51,513 nt of DNA from CAYZHV01 sp964478055 (GCA_964478055.1 CAYZHV010000003.1:1-51513), one strand, 5' to 3'. Counted from the first letter of the stretch, positions 8,145-16,592 are shown. Translations and numbers: made by a program. The notes: a model not told the origin generated them from the letters alone.

Positions 8145-9050
8145 ATGAAGAAGATCACTCTGGTACTGCTTGTGACGCTCTTTGCAGCGGGCTCACTCTT
8201 CGCTACCGGCGCTCAGGAAGAGCAGCTCCTCGGGACCGAGGAGAATCCGATTGTCTGGGCACTCGTGCCGTCTGGAGAGACGCAGCAGATCGTGGCCGGG
8301 GCGGATGAGTTCGCTCGGATGCTCGAGCAGGAGACCGGATACGCCTTCGAGACCGTGGTCGCCACGGACTACGCCGGTGTTATCGAGGCTCTCGCCAGCG
8401 ACCCACCGGAAGCGCACATGGCAGCCCTCAACACCTTCGGGGCGATTCTCGCCGCCGAACGAGGCGTTGCTGAGGTAGGTCTCGTAGCGGTTCGCTACGG
8501 ACGCCCATTCTACGACGGACAGATCCTTGCCCACGCGGATTCCGGCATCGAAAGTGTAGCTGATCTCGCCGGCAAGACCTTTGCCCGCCCTGACCCAAAT
8601 AGCACCAGTGGCTGGATCGTTCCCACCATTGTCATGGCCGCCGCTGGGGTCCAGGCTCCAGAGGATCTTGCTGATGTTCTCGACGCCGGCGGGCACCAGG
8701 CTGTGGCGACTGCTATCTACTCCGGTAGCGCTGACGCCGGTGCGACCTTTATCGATGCCCGGGATGATCTGGAAGAGGACTATCCGGACGTAAAGGACGT
8801 GGTCGTAAAGGTCGATGAGTTCGGCCCGATTCCGAACGATGGTATCCAGTACGCCACCGTTATGGATCCGGAAATGCGGGAAACCATTACCGAGGCGTTC
8901 CTCAAGCTCATGGAGACTGAGGAAGGCGCCGCCGCTATGGATCGGGTCTACGAGTGGACCGAGGTTGTCCGGCAGGACGACAGCTTCTACGATCCTTTCC
9001 GCCAAGTGCTCCAGTCCTCCGGATTGGATCTCCAGGCCTTTGTCGAGTAA
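8145..9050 (+). CDS. Phosphonate/phosphite-type ABC transporter substrate-binding protein (PhnD family)
   Basis: 301-residue periplasmic binding protein for a phosphate-like or phosphonate-like oxyanion. The signal peptide MKKITLVLLVTLFAAGSLFA is followed by TGAQEE, a cleavage region common in spirochaete binding proteins, with no lipobox Cys. Family hallmarks are the DYAGVIEAL segment and RPDPNSTSGWIVP, the PhnD loop whose Ser/Thr/Ser residues hold the phosphonate oxygens. The usual fGP.sY segment is replaced by NTFGA, so ligand preference may differ from classic PhnD. AGGAGG lies 9 bases before ATG 8145. First transporter gene of the operon, separated from phnC by a hairpin. Confidence 0.9.
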   Translation: MKKITLVLLVTLFAAGSLFATGAQEEQLLGTEENPIVWALVPSGETQQIVAGADEFARMLEQETGYAFETVVATDYAGVIEALASDPPEAHMAALNTFGAILAAERGVAEVGLVAVRYGRPFYDGQILAHADSGIESVADLAGKTFARPDPNSTSGWIVPTIVMAAAGVQAPEDLADVLDAGGHQAVATAIYSGSADAGATFIDARDDLEEDYPDVKDVVVKVDEFGPIPNDGIQYATVMDPEMRETITEAFLKLMETEEGAAAMDRVYEWTEVVRQDDSFYDPFRQVLQSSGLDLQAFVE

Positions 9051-9073
9051 GAACCCACCACACACCAAATCGA

Positions 9074-9103
9074 AGCGGCTCTCCTTTGCGGAGGGCCGCT
9101 TTT
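9074..9103 (+). terminator. Attenuator-like hairpin between phnD-like and phnC-like genes, overlapping the phnC ribosome site
   Basis: An 11-bp stem (9074-9084 with 9090-9100, one G-T pair) and a 5-nt loop precede TTTT, the shape of a weak intrinsic terminator. Partial termination here would leave more binding-protein message than transporter message, a common arrangement. The 3' arm begins GGAGG (9090-9094), the best ribosome site for phnC, so the same hairpin may also hide translation initiation. Confidence 0.7.
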
Positions 9104-9920
9104 GGTGCACTATGGCAATAGAATGTTAGAAGTAAAGAACCTCACCAAAATATACGATGATGGAACTCAGGCTCTCACCAATGTGAGCTTTACGGTGCAG
9201 CCCGGGGAATTCCTCGTCGTCATAGGCCTTTCCGGGTCAGGAAAGTCGACGCTCCTTCGCTGCATAAACCGACTCATAGAGCCGACGGAAGGGCAGATCC
9301 TTTGGAACGGTAAGGACGTTACCGCTGCCGAGCCAAGGGAAATGCGGGAAATCCGACGTCGCATCGGCATGATCTTTCAGCACTTCAACCTGGTAAAGCG
9401 CTCCAGCGTTATGACAAACGTTCTCGCCGGGCGCCTGGGCTACGCAAACCCCTGGAAGACGCTTGTAAACCGCTTTCCCCAGGCCGATCGGGAGCGCGCC
9501 ATGGACGCCCTCAAGCGAGTCGGTATCGCCGACCAAGCTCGAAAACGGGCGAGCGAGCTCTCCGGAGGACAGCAGCAGAGAGTCGGCATCGCCAGGGCTC
9601 TCATGCAAAATCCGGAGATTATTCTCGCCGACGAGCCCGTGGCAAGTCTCGACCCCGTCCTGGCCCACACCATTCTCGGCTACCTGGAGCGGCTCAACAA
9701 AGAGGATCAGATTACCGTTATCTGCAGCCTCCACTATCTCGATCTGGTGCAGCGCTACTCCACCCGAGTTATCGGCCTGAAGGACGGCTTCATGGTCTAC
9801 GAAGGAACACGAGAGGACATACAGCGCATGACTGACGCCGAGTTCAAACAGATCTACGGCGAAGAGGCTGAGCGTATCGGCGCCGGCTCCGCGGCAACCT
9901 TGCAGGAGCGAGAGTCATGA
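9102..9920 (+). CDS. Phosphonate-type ABC transporter ATP-binding protein (PhnC family)
   Basis: About 265-272 residues; cytoplasmic ATPase powering uptake. Walker A GLSGSGKST, Q-loop MIFQHFNLVKRSSV, signature LSGGQQQR, Walker B with catalytic Glu ILADEPVASLDP and the switch His in CSLHYLD are all present. Start is ambiguous: TTG 9102 or GTG 9105 are 7 and 10 bases after GGAGG in the hairpin arm, whereas ATG 9123 gives the cleanest family N-terminus (MLEVKNLTKIYDDG) but has no ribosome site. The stop overlaps the permease start as ATGA (9917-9920). Confidence 0.92.
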   Translation: MVHYGNRMLEVKNLTKIYDDGTQALTNVSFTVQPGEFLVVIGLSGSGKSTLLRCINRLIEPTEGQILWNGKDVTAAEPREMREIRRRIGMIFQHFNLVKRSSVMTNVLAGRLGYANPWKTLVNRFPQADRERAMDALKRVGIADQARKRASELSGGQQQRVGIARALMQNPEIILADEPVASLDPVLAHTILGYLERLNKEDQITVICSLHYLDLVQRYSTRVIGLKDGFMVYEGTREDIQRMTDAEFKQIYGEEAERIGAGSAATLQERES

Positions 9921-11479
9921 GTGACAACATGGTAGCCGGAGGAAACAAAGGACCGAAGCCGGCCAAGCCTCCTCTGACAACACCGGCGGTCGCGTTCGTT
10001 GCCTCCCTTATAATCCCCGGAAGCGGCCAGGTCCTCGCCCGGCAGGTACAGCGAGGGCTCCTTACCCTGGCGGCGATGGTCAGTATGGTGGCCATTCTCA
10101 TTTGGCGAATCTCCATCCTTGGCATGCGAGTAGAAGGTTTCTGGGAGACCTTTAACCACGCCTTTAACCGTCGCCCGACCTTTCTCATTTTCGTCACCCT
10201 CATGGTCATCGGGGTCTGGATCTTCGGAGCCATCGACGCCGCCCGTTGCGCCGGAGCCGGAAAGAAGCGAGGACAACCTCTTCTCTTCGTGGCTATGATC
10301 GCCGGCTTCTTCGTCTTGGGCTGGCAGGTGAGCGGCATCGACGTGGGCAAAGCGGTCCGGGAGTTTCCCGAGACTCTTCCGCTCCTCTCACGGGTCCTCT
10401 GGCCTTGGGACGCTGCGGTGGAGTACGAGGAGATCGCGGTAGAAGACTCGGTCCAAGTGCTCATAGCGCCTCCGGAGGAGGCGCCGTCGGAGAACATCCC
10501 CGAGCAGATCGAAACGGAAGAGACTGACGAGCCTTATATCTATACCGAGCCGAAAGTCGGTGAGTTATCGCGGCAGAACGAGCAAACCCTGGAGGTTACC
10601 CGGGGCACCGAAATCACCATCTACGGCCGTAACTTCGAGCCGGACAAGGAGACCGCCCTCTGGTGGGCGGATGACATCGGCAACCGCTTTCGCCTGCGCA
10701 AAGGGGGAGAGTCGGTCATTATCGAGACCGATGATGAGGGAAGCTTTGAGGTAACCGTGGACATGCCCTTCCCGGTCCTCGGAAACGAGCCGCAACGCGA
10801 GGGCCCCACGTATCACACCGTGGAGGCGCAGCAGATCTTCGAAGGAGATCCTCACGCGAGTCAGGCTCTCACCGTCTCCCTGAGTCGGCTGGTTGAAACG
10901 ATCATCATGGGAATGATGGCGACTCTCTTCGGTATCGTGCTCTCCATACCGATAAGCTTTCTGGCGGCCCGAAACATCATGTCCGGCTCCTGGGTCACCA
11001 CGACGATTTACTACCTCACCCGATTGGTACTCAACGTTATCCGCTCCATAGAGCCCCTGATCTGGGCGCTCATAGCGGTGGTCTGGGTAGGTCTCGGTCC
11101 CTTCGCCGGTATTGTCGCCCTTACCATTCACTCCATCGCCGCCCTCGGCAAGCTCTACTCCGAGGCGATTGAAGGAATAGATCCGGGCCCGATCGAGGCG
11201 ATACAGGCTACCGGGGCAAACCGGTTACAGACCATCGTATTCGCCGTGCTGCCGCAGATGATTTCACCCTTCATCTCCTTTTCGATTTACCGGTGGGACA
11301 TCAACGTCCGCATGTCCACGGTTATCGGTCTCGTCGGTGGTGGTGGTATCGGCTTCATTCTGGTGCAGTATATCCGGCTGCTCGATTACAGCTCCGCCGG
11401 TATCGCGGTCTGGTTTATCGCTATAACCGTAGCCCTTCTCGACTACGTCAGCGCTGAGATTAGAAACCGACTGATGTAA
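9917..11479 (+). CDS. Phosphonate-type ABC transporter permease (PhnE family) with extra N-terminal membrane and Ig-like region
   Basis: 520 residues, nearly twice the usual PhnE length (about 260-290). Residues 1-145 hold about four predicted membrane segments beginning like a TM2/DUF5683-type module (IIPGSGQVLARQVQRGLL). Residues about 185-320 form an acidic, then beta-rich soluble region whose part GTEITIYGRNFEPDKE resembles an IPT/TIG Ig-like fold and is probably extracytoplasmic. From about 320 comes an ordinary PhnE core with the EAA loop (GIDPGPIEAIQATGANR) and GLVGGGGIGF. The extra part may dock the binding protein or sense something outside. It is translationally coupled to the ATPase and followed by a strong terminator. 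Confidence 0.9.
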   Translation: MSDNMVAGGNKGPKPAKPPLTTPAVAFVASLIIPGSGQVLARQVQRGLLTLAAMVSMVAILIWRISILGMRVEGFWETFNHAFNRRPTFLIFVTLMVIGVWIFGAIDAARCAGAGKKRGQPLLFVAMIAGFFVLGWQVSGIDVGKAVREFPETLPLLSRVLWPWDAAVEYEEIAVEDSVQVLIAPPEEAPSENIPEQIETEETDEPYIYTEPKVGELSRQNEQTLEVTRGTEITIYGRNFEPDKETALWWADDIGNRFRLRKGGESVIIETDDEGSFEVTVDMPFPVLGNEPQREGPTYHTVEAQQIFEGDPHASQALTVSLSRLVETIIMGMMATLFGIVLSIPISFLAARNIMSGSWVTTTIYYLTRLVLNVIRSIEPLIWALIAVVWVGLGPFAGIVALTIHSIAALGKLYSEAIEGIDPGPIEAIQATGANRLQTIVFAVLPQMISPFISFSIYRWDINVRMSTVIGLVGGGGIGFILVQYIRLLDYSSAGIAVWFIAITVALLDYVSAEIRNRLM

Positions 11480-11507
11480 CGGCTGCTCTCGCGGAAGCAC
11501 CGAAATT

Positions 11508-11536
11508 GGCCCGGGAAGAAATCCCGGGCCTTTTTT
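11508..11536 (+). terminator. Strong intrinsic terminator after the phosphonate-type transporter operon
   Basis: A perfect 9-bp GC-rich stem (GGCCCGGGA with TCCCGGGCC), 5-nt loop AGAAA and a run of six T, 28 bp after the permease stop. It ends the 7077-11479 transcription unit. Confidence 0.93.
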
Positions 11537-11561
11537 CGCTGCAGAGCACCGAGGATTCGGC

Positions 11562-11567
11562 TACACT
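11562..11567 (+). promoter_or_regulatory. Candidate -10 box (TACACT) for a leaderless DUF212 transcript
   Basis: TACACT ends 7 bases before ATG 11575 and no ribosome site is visible. It lies between the upstream terminator and the gene, so the gene needs its own promoter here. No good -35 was found. Confidence 0.4.
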
Positions 11568-11574
11568 ACTCTCC

Positions 11575-12006
11575 ATGTCGACGCTACCGACCAGCTTTCT
11601 CGCCGCGGTTCTCGTACAGCTCGCCTGTCAGTTGTTAAAGGTAGTTCTCTACTCGGCAAAGGAGCGCCGCTTCGCCCTGGACTACTTTGTCTCCGCCGGA
11701 GGCTTTCCGAGCTCCCACTCCGCCTTTGTCACCGCGCTCACTACCAGCGTGGCGATGCAAAGCGGCCTGGCCTCAGACATCACCGCGGTGGCCGGGGTCC
11801 TGAGCATTATCGTGATCTACGACTCCCTCCGCCTCCGGGGGCAGGTAGAACGGCAGGCGGAGTTCCTCAACAGAATCCGCGCCGAGCGGTACCCTGAGAT
11901 GGAACCGTTCTCCGAACGGGTTGGACACACCTTGCCGGAGGTGGCCGCGGGTATCTTCTTTGGACTGCTGGCGGCGTTGCTTATCGCCGGAGCGCTGTTT
12001 CAGTAG
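11575..12006 (+). CDS. DUF212 / divergent PAP2-family membrane protein
   Basis: 143 residues with about four hydrophobic segments. The family signature is present as AGGFPSSHSAFVTALTTSVA (phosphatase-like SxSH) and YDSLRLRGQVERQAEFLN, followed by HTLPEVAAGIFFGLLAAL. Related proteins are annotated as divergent PAP2 or acid phosphatase/vanadium-dependent haloperoxidase-related, function unknown; the His-containing motif suggests phosphatase ancestry. ATG 11575 was chosen over an upstream in-frame start because that start lies inside the terminator. Its stop overlaps the stop region of the convergent next gene by 7 bp. Confidence 0.85.
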   Translation: MSTLPTSFLAAVLVQLACQLLKVVLYSAKERRFALDYFVSAGGFPSSHSAFVTALTTSVAMQSGLASDITAVAGVLSIIVIYDSLRLRGQVERQAEFLNRIRAERYPEMEPFSERVGHTLPEVAAGIFFGLLAALLIAGALFQ

Positions 12007-12686
12007 GCGGTGTAGTGGACAACCTCATCAATAATCAGGAAGGTCTCCACCCGAGCGACATACTCTCCGCTCGCCACGCCGATCTGGGGCGGCTCTTGTA
12101 GCAGGATCCTGCCGGTTATCACTCTCGGTTTGTTAAAGGTCTTTCCGCGCATGTGGTTGCGTATGGCCTGTTTTACCGCTTCTTCGATGGAGGAGATCTT
12201 TCCGTCGAAACCTCTTAGGAGGTCCGCGGTCCCAGCCCCGGAGGCGGGGGTGAGAATGTTGCTGCGCCAGGCCTCGTAGCGTGCACTTTGGAATGGGGCC
12301 ATATCATACCGCATACGAGCCACGAAAGCTCCGTCCGCTCGTCGTCGCGTGGAGGTCACCCGGAGTCTCTCGTCTCCCCAAGGAATCTGGGCCACCGGTT
12401 GCAGGTTGAACTCCTCCTCCACCTGCCGGGTCCGGTCCGAGGGAACGTAGCGGAAGTCGTATCCATAGAGCATCCCGGAAAAGACATAGCGTCCTTCCAT
12501 GAGCACTCGAACCTCCGCGGCTTCTTCGTCATCACCGTGGATTATGCGGTCCTCGTCGGTCCAGAACTCACCGTCCAGGTACTCGGTATAGGAGAAGAGA
12601 TACCCCGACAGCAGGAGAAAGAGCACGACCATCAGAGATCGAGCAATGGTTCCCGGCCGGGAGATACGGATATGTTGTTGAATCAT
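12000..12686 (-). CDS. Uncharacterised secreted or membrane-anchored protein
   Basis: About 228 residues from ATG 12686 (an in-frame GTG at 12701 is an alternative; neither has a ribosome site). A single hydrophobic segment near residue 20 (SLMVVLFLLLSGYLF) is a signal peptide or anchor. The rest is soluble and mixed alpha/beta with basic patches (RVTSTRRRADG) and no motif I recognise. Located 82 bp downstream of the rhomboid protease gene on the same strand, so possibly in one transcript. It converges with the DUF212 gene, overlapping by 7 bp. Function not assigned. Confidence 0.7.
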   Translation of the reverse strand: MIQQHIRISRPGTIARSLMVVLFLLLSGYLFSYTEYLDGEFWTDEDRIIHGDDEEAAEVRVLMEGRYVFSGMLYGYDFRYVPSDRTRQVEEEFNLQPVAQIPWGDERLRVTSTRRRADGAFVARMRYDMAPFQSARYEAWRSNILTPASGAGTADLLRGFDGKISSIEEAVKQAIRNHMRGKTFNKPRVITGRILLQEPPQIGVASGEYVARVETFLIIDEVVHYTAY

Positions 12687-12768
12687 CCGCGAATGGTTCA
12701 CCCTATCTAGGAGTATCGGCCAAGAGCAGCCGACATTAGAGCGGTCTAAGGCCCTTCGGAGCCGAAGG

Positions 12769-13407
12769 TTATCGACTGTCCAGGAACTGACGAATCGGAT
12801 TGATCCGAAGTCGTAGGATGAAGTAGAAAAGGCCGAAACCAAAACCCGCCAAGTGGGTCAGGTGGGCAACGTTACCGCCTCGACCGCTCATCTGGCTAAA
12901 GAGCTCGATGGCGGTAAACCCGATTACCAGAACCGAAGCTTTCACAGGAAGTATTCCGAAGAGAAAGACCCGGGCCGTGGGGTAGAAAGTCGCAAAGGCG
13001 AGGAGAACGGCGAAGACCGCCCCGGAGGCTCCGAGGAGAAAGACGTAGAACGCTCCGGTGAGCCAGTAGACCAAAAGGGAAAAGAGCCCAGCCAGGGTTC
13101 CGGTGAGGAGGTAGTAGAGAAGAAACTCGTTACTACCGACCCGCTCTTCGACCTGAGTTCCGAAGAAGAAGAGCCCGAGCATATTGAAGAGAATGTGTGA
13201 GATCCCGCTGTGGGCGAACATGTAGGTTACCGGCTGCCACCAGAAATTCCGGCCGATCACCAGGGCCGGGTTCATGGCAAGGAAATTGACCAGCCGTGGA
13301 AAGGCCATGGTAAGAAAAAAGACTCCCAGGTTTATCGCAATGAGGATAAAGGTTACGTTGTACTGTCGGTAGGGGAGTTCCTGTTGGATTATCGATCGAT
13401 GCGCCAC
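12769..13407 (-). CDS. Rhomboid-family intramembrane serine protease
   Basis: 212 residues, six or more membrane helices. The catalytic dyad is visible: nucleophile Ser128 in LLGASGAVFA (GxSG) and His185 in THLAGFGFG. The oxyanion-side motif HILFNMLGLFFFG supplies His71 and Asn75. It would cleave membrane proteins within or near the bilayer; substrates unknown. The start is GTG 13407, preceded by a near-consensus promoter (TTGACC, 17 bp, TACCTT) ending 6 bases before the GTG, so translation is probably from a leaderless mRNA. Divergent from rlmE. Confidence 0.93.
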   Translation of the reverse strand: MAHRSIIQQELPYRQYNVTFILIAINLGVFFLTMAFPRLVNFLAMNPALVIGRNFWWQPVTYMFAHSGISHILFNMLGLFFFGTQVEERVGSNEFLLYYLLTGTLAGLFSLLVYWLTGAFYVFLLGASGAVFAVLLAFATFYPTARVFLFGILPVKASVLVIGFTAIELFSQMSGRGGNVAHLTHLAGFGFGLFYFILRLRINPIRQFLDSR

Positions 13408-13413
13408 GACGCA

Positions 13414-13442
13414 AAGGTAGCCCCTCCCCCCTTTCAGGTCAA
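13414..13442 (-). promoter_or_regulatory. Promoter of the rhomboid gene, leaderless geometry
   Basis: On the minus strand TTGACC (13442-13437), a 17-bp spacer, TACCTT (13419-13414), six bases, then GTG 13407. Five of six -35 bases match the sigma-70 consensus. The expected start of transcription coincides with the start codon. Confidence 0.7.
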
Positions 13443-13462
13443 GTGAAGTAGGATGGTGGCCT

Positions 13463-14071
13463 ATGAAGAGAGGAAAAGCGCCGGATCACTACACGGAACG
13501 GGCGAAAAAGGAAGGCTACCCCGCTCGATCGGTCTACAAACTCGAGGAAATCCACCAGAAACAGCCGGTAATCGATAAAGGCTCCCGGGTCCTCGATGTC
13601 GGCGCCGCCCCCGGCTCCTGGAGTCTCTGGCTCAGCAGGCAGCTCGGCGACGGAGGAGCAGTGGTGGCGGTTGACCTCAATCCCCTCTCGCTTAGCGCTC
13701 GACCTGAAAATATCACCGAGATAACCGGGGATATCTACGAAGAGGAGATCCAGCGCCGAATCTCCGACGCCGGACCCTACGACGCCGTGGTAAGCGACGC
13801 CGCCCCCAACACGAGCGGCAACCGGACCATCGACACAGCCCGCTCCGCGGGCCTGGTGGAGTTCCTCATCTATATGCTGCCGGCCTGGCTCGCCCCGGGA
13901 GGCACCTTTGTGGCCAAGATCTTCCAGGGCGGCGAAGAACAACAACTCCTTGCCGCTCTCCGGGGGGAGTTCAGCAGCGCCAAGATGTTCAAGCCCAAAG
14001 CGTGCCGCAAAGAATCCTTCGAGACCTATCTCGTCGGGGCCGGGTACAGGGGCAAAAAGGGCGAGGGCTGA
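13463..14071 (+). CDS. rlmE: 23S rRNA 2'-O-methyltransferase RlmE (FtsJ/RrmJ)
   Basis: 202 residues, the usual size. It methylates the 2'-O of a uridine in the 23S A-loop late in 50S assembly, using SAM. SAM motif VLDVGAAPGSWSLWL, the catalytic Lys in SVYKLEEI, Asp in VVSDAAPNTSGN, Lys in FVAKIFQGGEE and Glu in KESFETYLV give the K-D-K-E tetrad. ATG 13463 has TAGGATGG about 8 bases upstream, which can be read as a weak ribosome site or a -10 box. Divergent from the rhomboid gene. Confidence 0.95.
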   Translation: MKRGKAPDHYTERAKKEGYPARSVYKLEEIHQKQPVIDKGSRVLDVGAAPGSWSLWLSRQLGDGGAVVAVDLNPLSLSARPENITEITGDIYEEEIQRRISDAGPYDAVVSDAAPNTSGNRTIDTARSAGLVEFLIYMLPAWLAPGGTFVAKIFQGGEEQQLLAALRGEFSSAKMFKPKACRKESFETYLVGAGYRGKKGEG

Positions 14072-14173
14072 GGAACGCCTCGGCTCGCACCGGCCCGGGG
14101 CTCCCGCAACCCAAGCCGTGCCCCCGGGGATGGTGGGCCAAAGCCCGGCGCCCAACCCGGCGCTGAATCGGGA

Positions 14174-14203
14174 TTGGATAAACCCTGACAATCGCGCTAC
14201 ACT
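14174..14203 (+). promoter_or_regulatory. Promoter of the NlpC-like lipoprotein gene
   Basis: TTGGAT (14174-14179), an 18-bp spacer and TACACT (14198-14203), 11 bases before ATG 14215 with no ribosome site between. It predicts a leader of only a few bases. Confidence 0.5.
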
Positions 14204-14214
14204 TATCCCGACCA

Positions 14215-14862
14215 ATGAAACCACGCCCCCTTCCCCCACTTATAATTCTGTTCGCCATCCTCTCCGGTTGTGCCACTGTCGCCAACGGAGGCCCGGGCTA
14301 CTCGGAAACCAGAGAAGCCGTGTTAACCGAGCCGACCGGTGGCACGGAAGCGGGAAACCAGGTTGCCCAGGCAGCTATCGATCTCATCGGCCAGCGTGAC
14401 CTCACCGTCCGAGGTCGGCGATTCAACTACGATTGCACCGGCACAATTCTTGCGGCCTACTACGCCGCGGGCTACGACCTCGCCGCCAACTTCGGCGCCT
14501 ACACCGGAAACGGCGTCCGCCGCCTCTATATGATGGCCGATGACTACGACGCCCTAGGCAACGAGGAACCGCTGCTCCCGGGAGACATTATCTTCTGGGA
14601 CAACTCCTATGACCGAAACGAGGACCGTCGCTGGAACGATGAGTTCACCCATGCGGGTATCGTTGTTGCCGTGGAGGGCGACGGAACGATCACGTACGTG
14701 CACCACAACTACCGCCGCGGCGTTGTTATGGCGAAGATGAACCTTCGCCGACCCTCTGATATGGATCGCAATAGCCCGATGCGTATGGCCTCCCACCGGT
14801 GGCGGGACTCGGACCCATGGCTCTCCGGCGAGCTCTACCGCGCCCACGGCGCGTTGTACTGA
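14215..14862 (+). CDS. Lipoprotein with NlpC/P60- or CHAP-type peptidase fold
   Basis: 215 residues; likely envelope-facing cysteine hydrolase acting on peptidoglycan peptides or amide bonds. The lipobox AILSGC gives Cys19. Residue Cys74 in FNYDCTGTILAAYYAAGYDL is placed like the NlpC/CHAP nucleophile at a helix start. PLLPGDIIFWDN is the typical strand after the active site, and FTHAGIVVAV supplies the His with a later polar partner near YVHHNYRRG. Which of the two related families it belongs to is unclear. It converges with the acyl-CoA synthetase gene, with only 9 bp between their stops. Confidence 0.8.
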   Translation: MKPRPLPPLIILFAILSGCATVANGGPGYSETREAVLTEPTGGTEAGNQVAQAAIDLIGQRDLTVRGRRFNYDCTGTILAAYYAAGYDLAANFGAYTGNGVRRLYMMADDYDALGNEEPLLPGDIIFWDNSYDRNEDRRWNDEFTHAGIVVAVEGDGTITYVHHNYRRGVVMAKMNLRRPSDMDRNSPMRMASHRWRDSDPWLSGELYRAHGALY

Positions 14863-14871
14863 GCCTGCGCC

Positions 14872-16530
14872 CTAGGAACGGGGGTGCTCTCCGTGGTTCA
14901 GGTGCGTGTAGAGAAAGCGTTTGATCTTTCGGGTTGGTGTTCTCTCGAAGGGCTCCCATTGCAGAATCATCTGACTCAGTCGCGCCTGACGGCTCACCCT
15001 GGTGTTGACGGCGCTGCGAATCTCTCCGAGGATCTCGTCCGCCCTGTGCTGGATCGCACCGGGTTCCTCGCTCTCCTCTCCGAGCCTCTGCTTGAGCTCC
15101 TCGATATCTACGTGGACTCTTGCAATTAGCTGCCCCTGATACTCGAATACGAGAGACTCGACCACCAGGTCATGGGAATCGATAACCTCTTCGATATCGC
15201 CGGGATAGATGTTTTCTCCTCCGGGGCCGACGATCATGTTCTTGAGTCGGCCGCGAATGTAGAGATATCCATCCTTGTCCCGGTAGCCGAGATCGCCGGT
15301 CCTAAACCAACCATCCTCGGTGAGAACCGACTTTGTCGCCTCCTCGTCGCGATAGTAACCCTGCATTACGTTGGGGCCCCGGACGAGGATTTCGCCCTGC
15401 TCATCGTCCCCGGAGGACCGGTCGAGCATAACCTCCACGCCCAGAATGGCGGGACCTGTTGAGCGAAACTTGGTGTGTGCCGCGTCGGTCCCCGCTACCA
15501 GGGGAGCAGTTTCGGTAAGGCCGTATCCGATGGCGTAGGGAAATCGTGCCTCCCGGAGAAACCGCTCGGCGTCAGGGGAGAGCGGCGCACCCCCGATTCC
15601 GAAGAAATGAAGCGCTCCGCCGAAGGTCTCGTACACTTTGCGTCCCGCGGCGCGGTGAATAAGCCGACGAATCGGCCGGATTCGCCTGATAATTCTGGTC
15701 AACAGATTCTTGTCAAATAGCGCCTTGATCCGAGCCTGGTAAAGCTTCTCCATTATCAGGGGGACGCTTACCATCATCGTAGGCCGCACCTCCTTGAGTG
15801 CAGGAAGCAGTGCCGAGAGAACCGGAGGCTTGCCAAGATAGGTCACCGAGGCGCCGCTGGAAAAAGGTATGAGAAACCCGATGGTACACTCGTAGGTGTG
15901 GGCAAGTGGAAGAATAGAGAGAAAGCGGTCTCTCGGAGTAATCTCCACCAGAGTTCTCGAACCTATGACATTCTGCACGATGTTCCGATGGGTGAGCATT
16001 ACCCCTTTGGGACGCCCCGTCGTTCCGGAGGTGTAGAGGATCGCCGCCAGATCTGCTTCCGAGGGCTCCGGTGCACCGTCAGCCTCACCGGAGTCCGCAA
16101 ACTGTGATAGATCTTCGAGCCTTAGACGAAAGCGGAGTCCTTCAGCATCGCCAACCTTGCTTTCCATGCTCTCGGTCGCGATTAGCCCCTCCGAGCCTGA
16201 GTGCTGCAAAATCGACGTGATCTCCTCCCCAGAAAAGTCCGGAAGTATCGGTACTACTACCGCCCCCATGCCCGTTACGGCAAGATAGGCGATTCCCCAC
16301 TCCGGCTTATTCTCGCCAAGGAGGGCAACCCGACTTCCCGGCTCTATCCCTTGAGAGGCGAGCTCTTTCCGAAGACCGTGGATGCACTCTCCCACCTCGC
16401 GATAGGTATAACTTTGCCCCTCCCGGAGGCTCAGGGCAGTCTCGTCTTTGTATCTTTCTACGCTGCGGTCCGCCATTTCCCTCAGGGTCTTGAGCGCGAC
16501 CACATCCTCAGGCACTGCTTTTGGGTCCAT
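14872..16530 (-). CDS. Long-chain acyl-CoA synthetase (AMP-binding enzyme)
   Basis: 552 residues from ATG 16530; activates fatty acids through an acyl-AMP to acyl-CoA. The AMP-binding signature ILYTSGTTGRPKGVMLTHRN, the YGLTETAP motif and GWFRTGDLGYRDKDGYLYIRG with the C-terminal hinge KNMIVGPGGENIYP are intact, so the enzyme should be active. A second ATG (16536) is in frame two codons upstream. A TACATT box ends 6 bases before ATG 16530, suggesting a leaderless message. Chain-length preference cannot be read. Confidence 0.92.
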   Translation of the reverse strand: MDPKAVPEDVVALKTLREMADRSVERYKDETALSLREGQSYTYREVGECIHGLRKELASQGIEPGSRVALLGENKPEWGIAYLAVTGMGAVVVPILPDFSGEEITSILQHSGSEGLIATESMESKVGDAEGLRFRLRLEDLSQFADSGEADGAPEPSEADLAAILYTSGTTGRPKGVMLTHRNIVQNVIGSRTLVEITPRDRFLSILPLAHTYECTIGFLIPFSSGASVTYLGKPPVLSALLPALKEVRPTMMVSVPLIMEKLYQARIKALFDKNLLTRIIRRIRPIRRLIHRAAGRKVYETFGGALHFFGIGGAPLSPDAERFLREARFPYAIGYGLTETAPLVAGTDAAHTKFRSTGPAILGVEVMLDRSSGDDEQGEILVRGPNVMQGYYRDEEATKSVLTEDGWFRTGDLGYRDKDGYLYIRGRLKNMIVGPGGENIYPGDIEEVIDSHDLVVESLVFEYQGQLIARVHVDIEELKQRLGEESEEPGAIQHRADEILGEIRSAVNTRVSRQARLSQMILQWEPFERTPTRKIKRFLYTHLNHGEHPRS

Positions 16531-16536
16531 GGGCAT

Positions 16537-16542
16537 AATGTA
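16537..16542 (-). promoter_or_regulatory. Candidate -10 box (TACATT) for the acyl-CoA synthetase gene
   Basis: TACATT on the minus strand ends 6 bases before ATG 16530. There is no ribosome site upstream and no clear -35. Confidence 0.35.
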
Positions 16543-16580
16543 ATAAGCTGAGTCGCCCACTTCCACTCAGAAGCGGGGGT

Positions 16581-16592
16581 GTTTCATGAAAC
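16581..16592. promoter_or_regulatory. 12-bp perfect palindrome in the divergent acyl-CoA synthetase/lipoprotein promoter region
   Basis: GTTTCATGAAAC is perfectly self-complementary and lies between the divergent starts at 16530 and 16653. It looks like an operator half-site pair for a dimeric repressor; the factor is unknown. Confidence 0.4.

Noticed and set aside
14839..14853. Hairpin CGCGCC-CAC-GGCGCG near the NlpC-like gene end
   Set aside because: It lies within the coding sequence and lacks a T-run, so a terminator is not supported.
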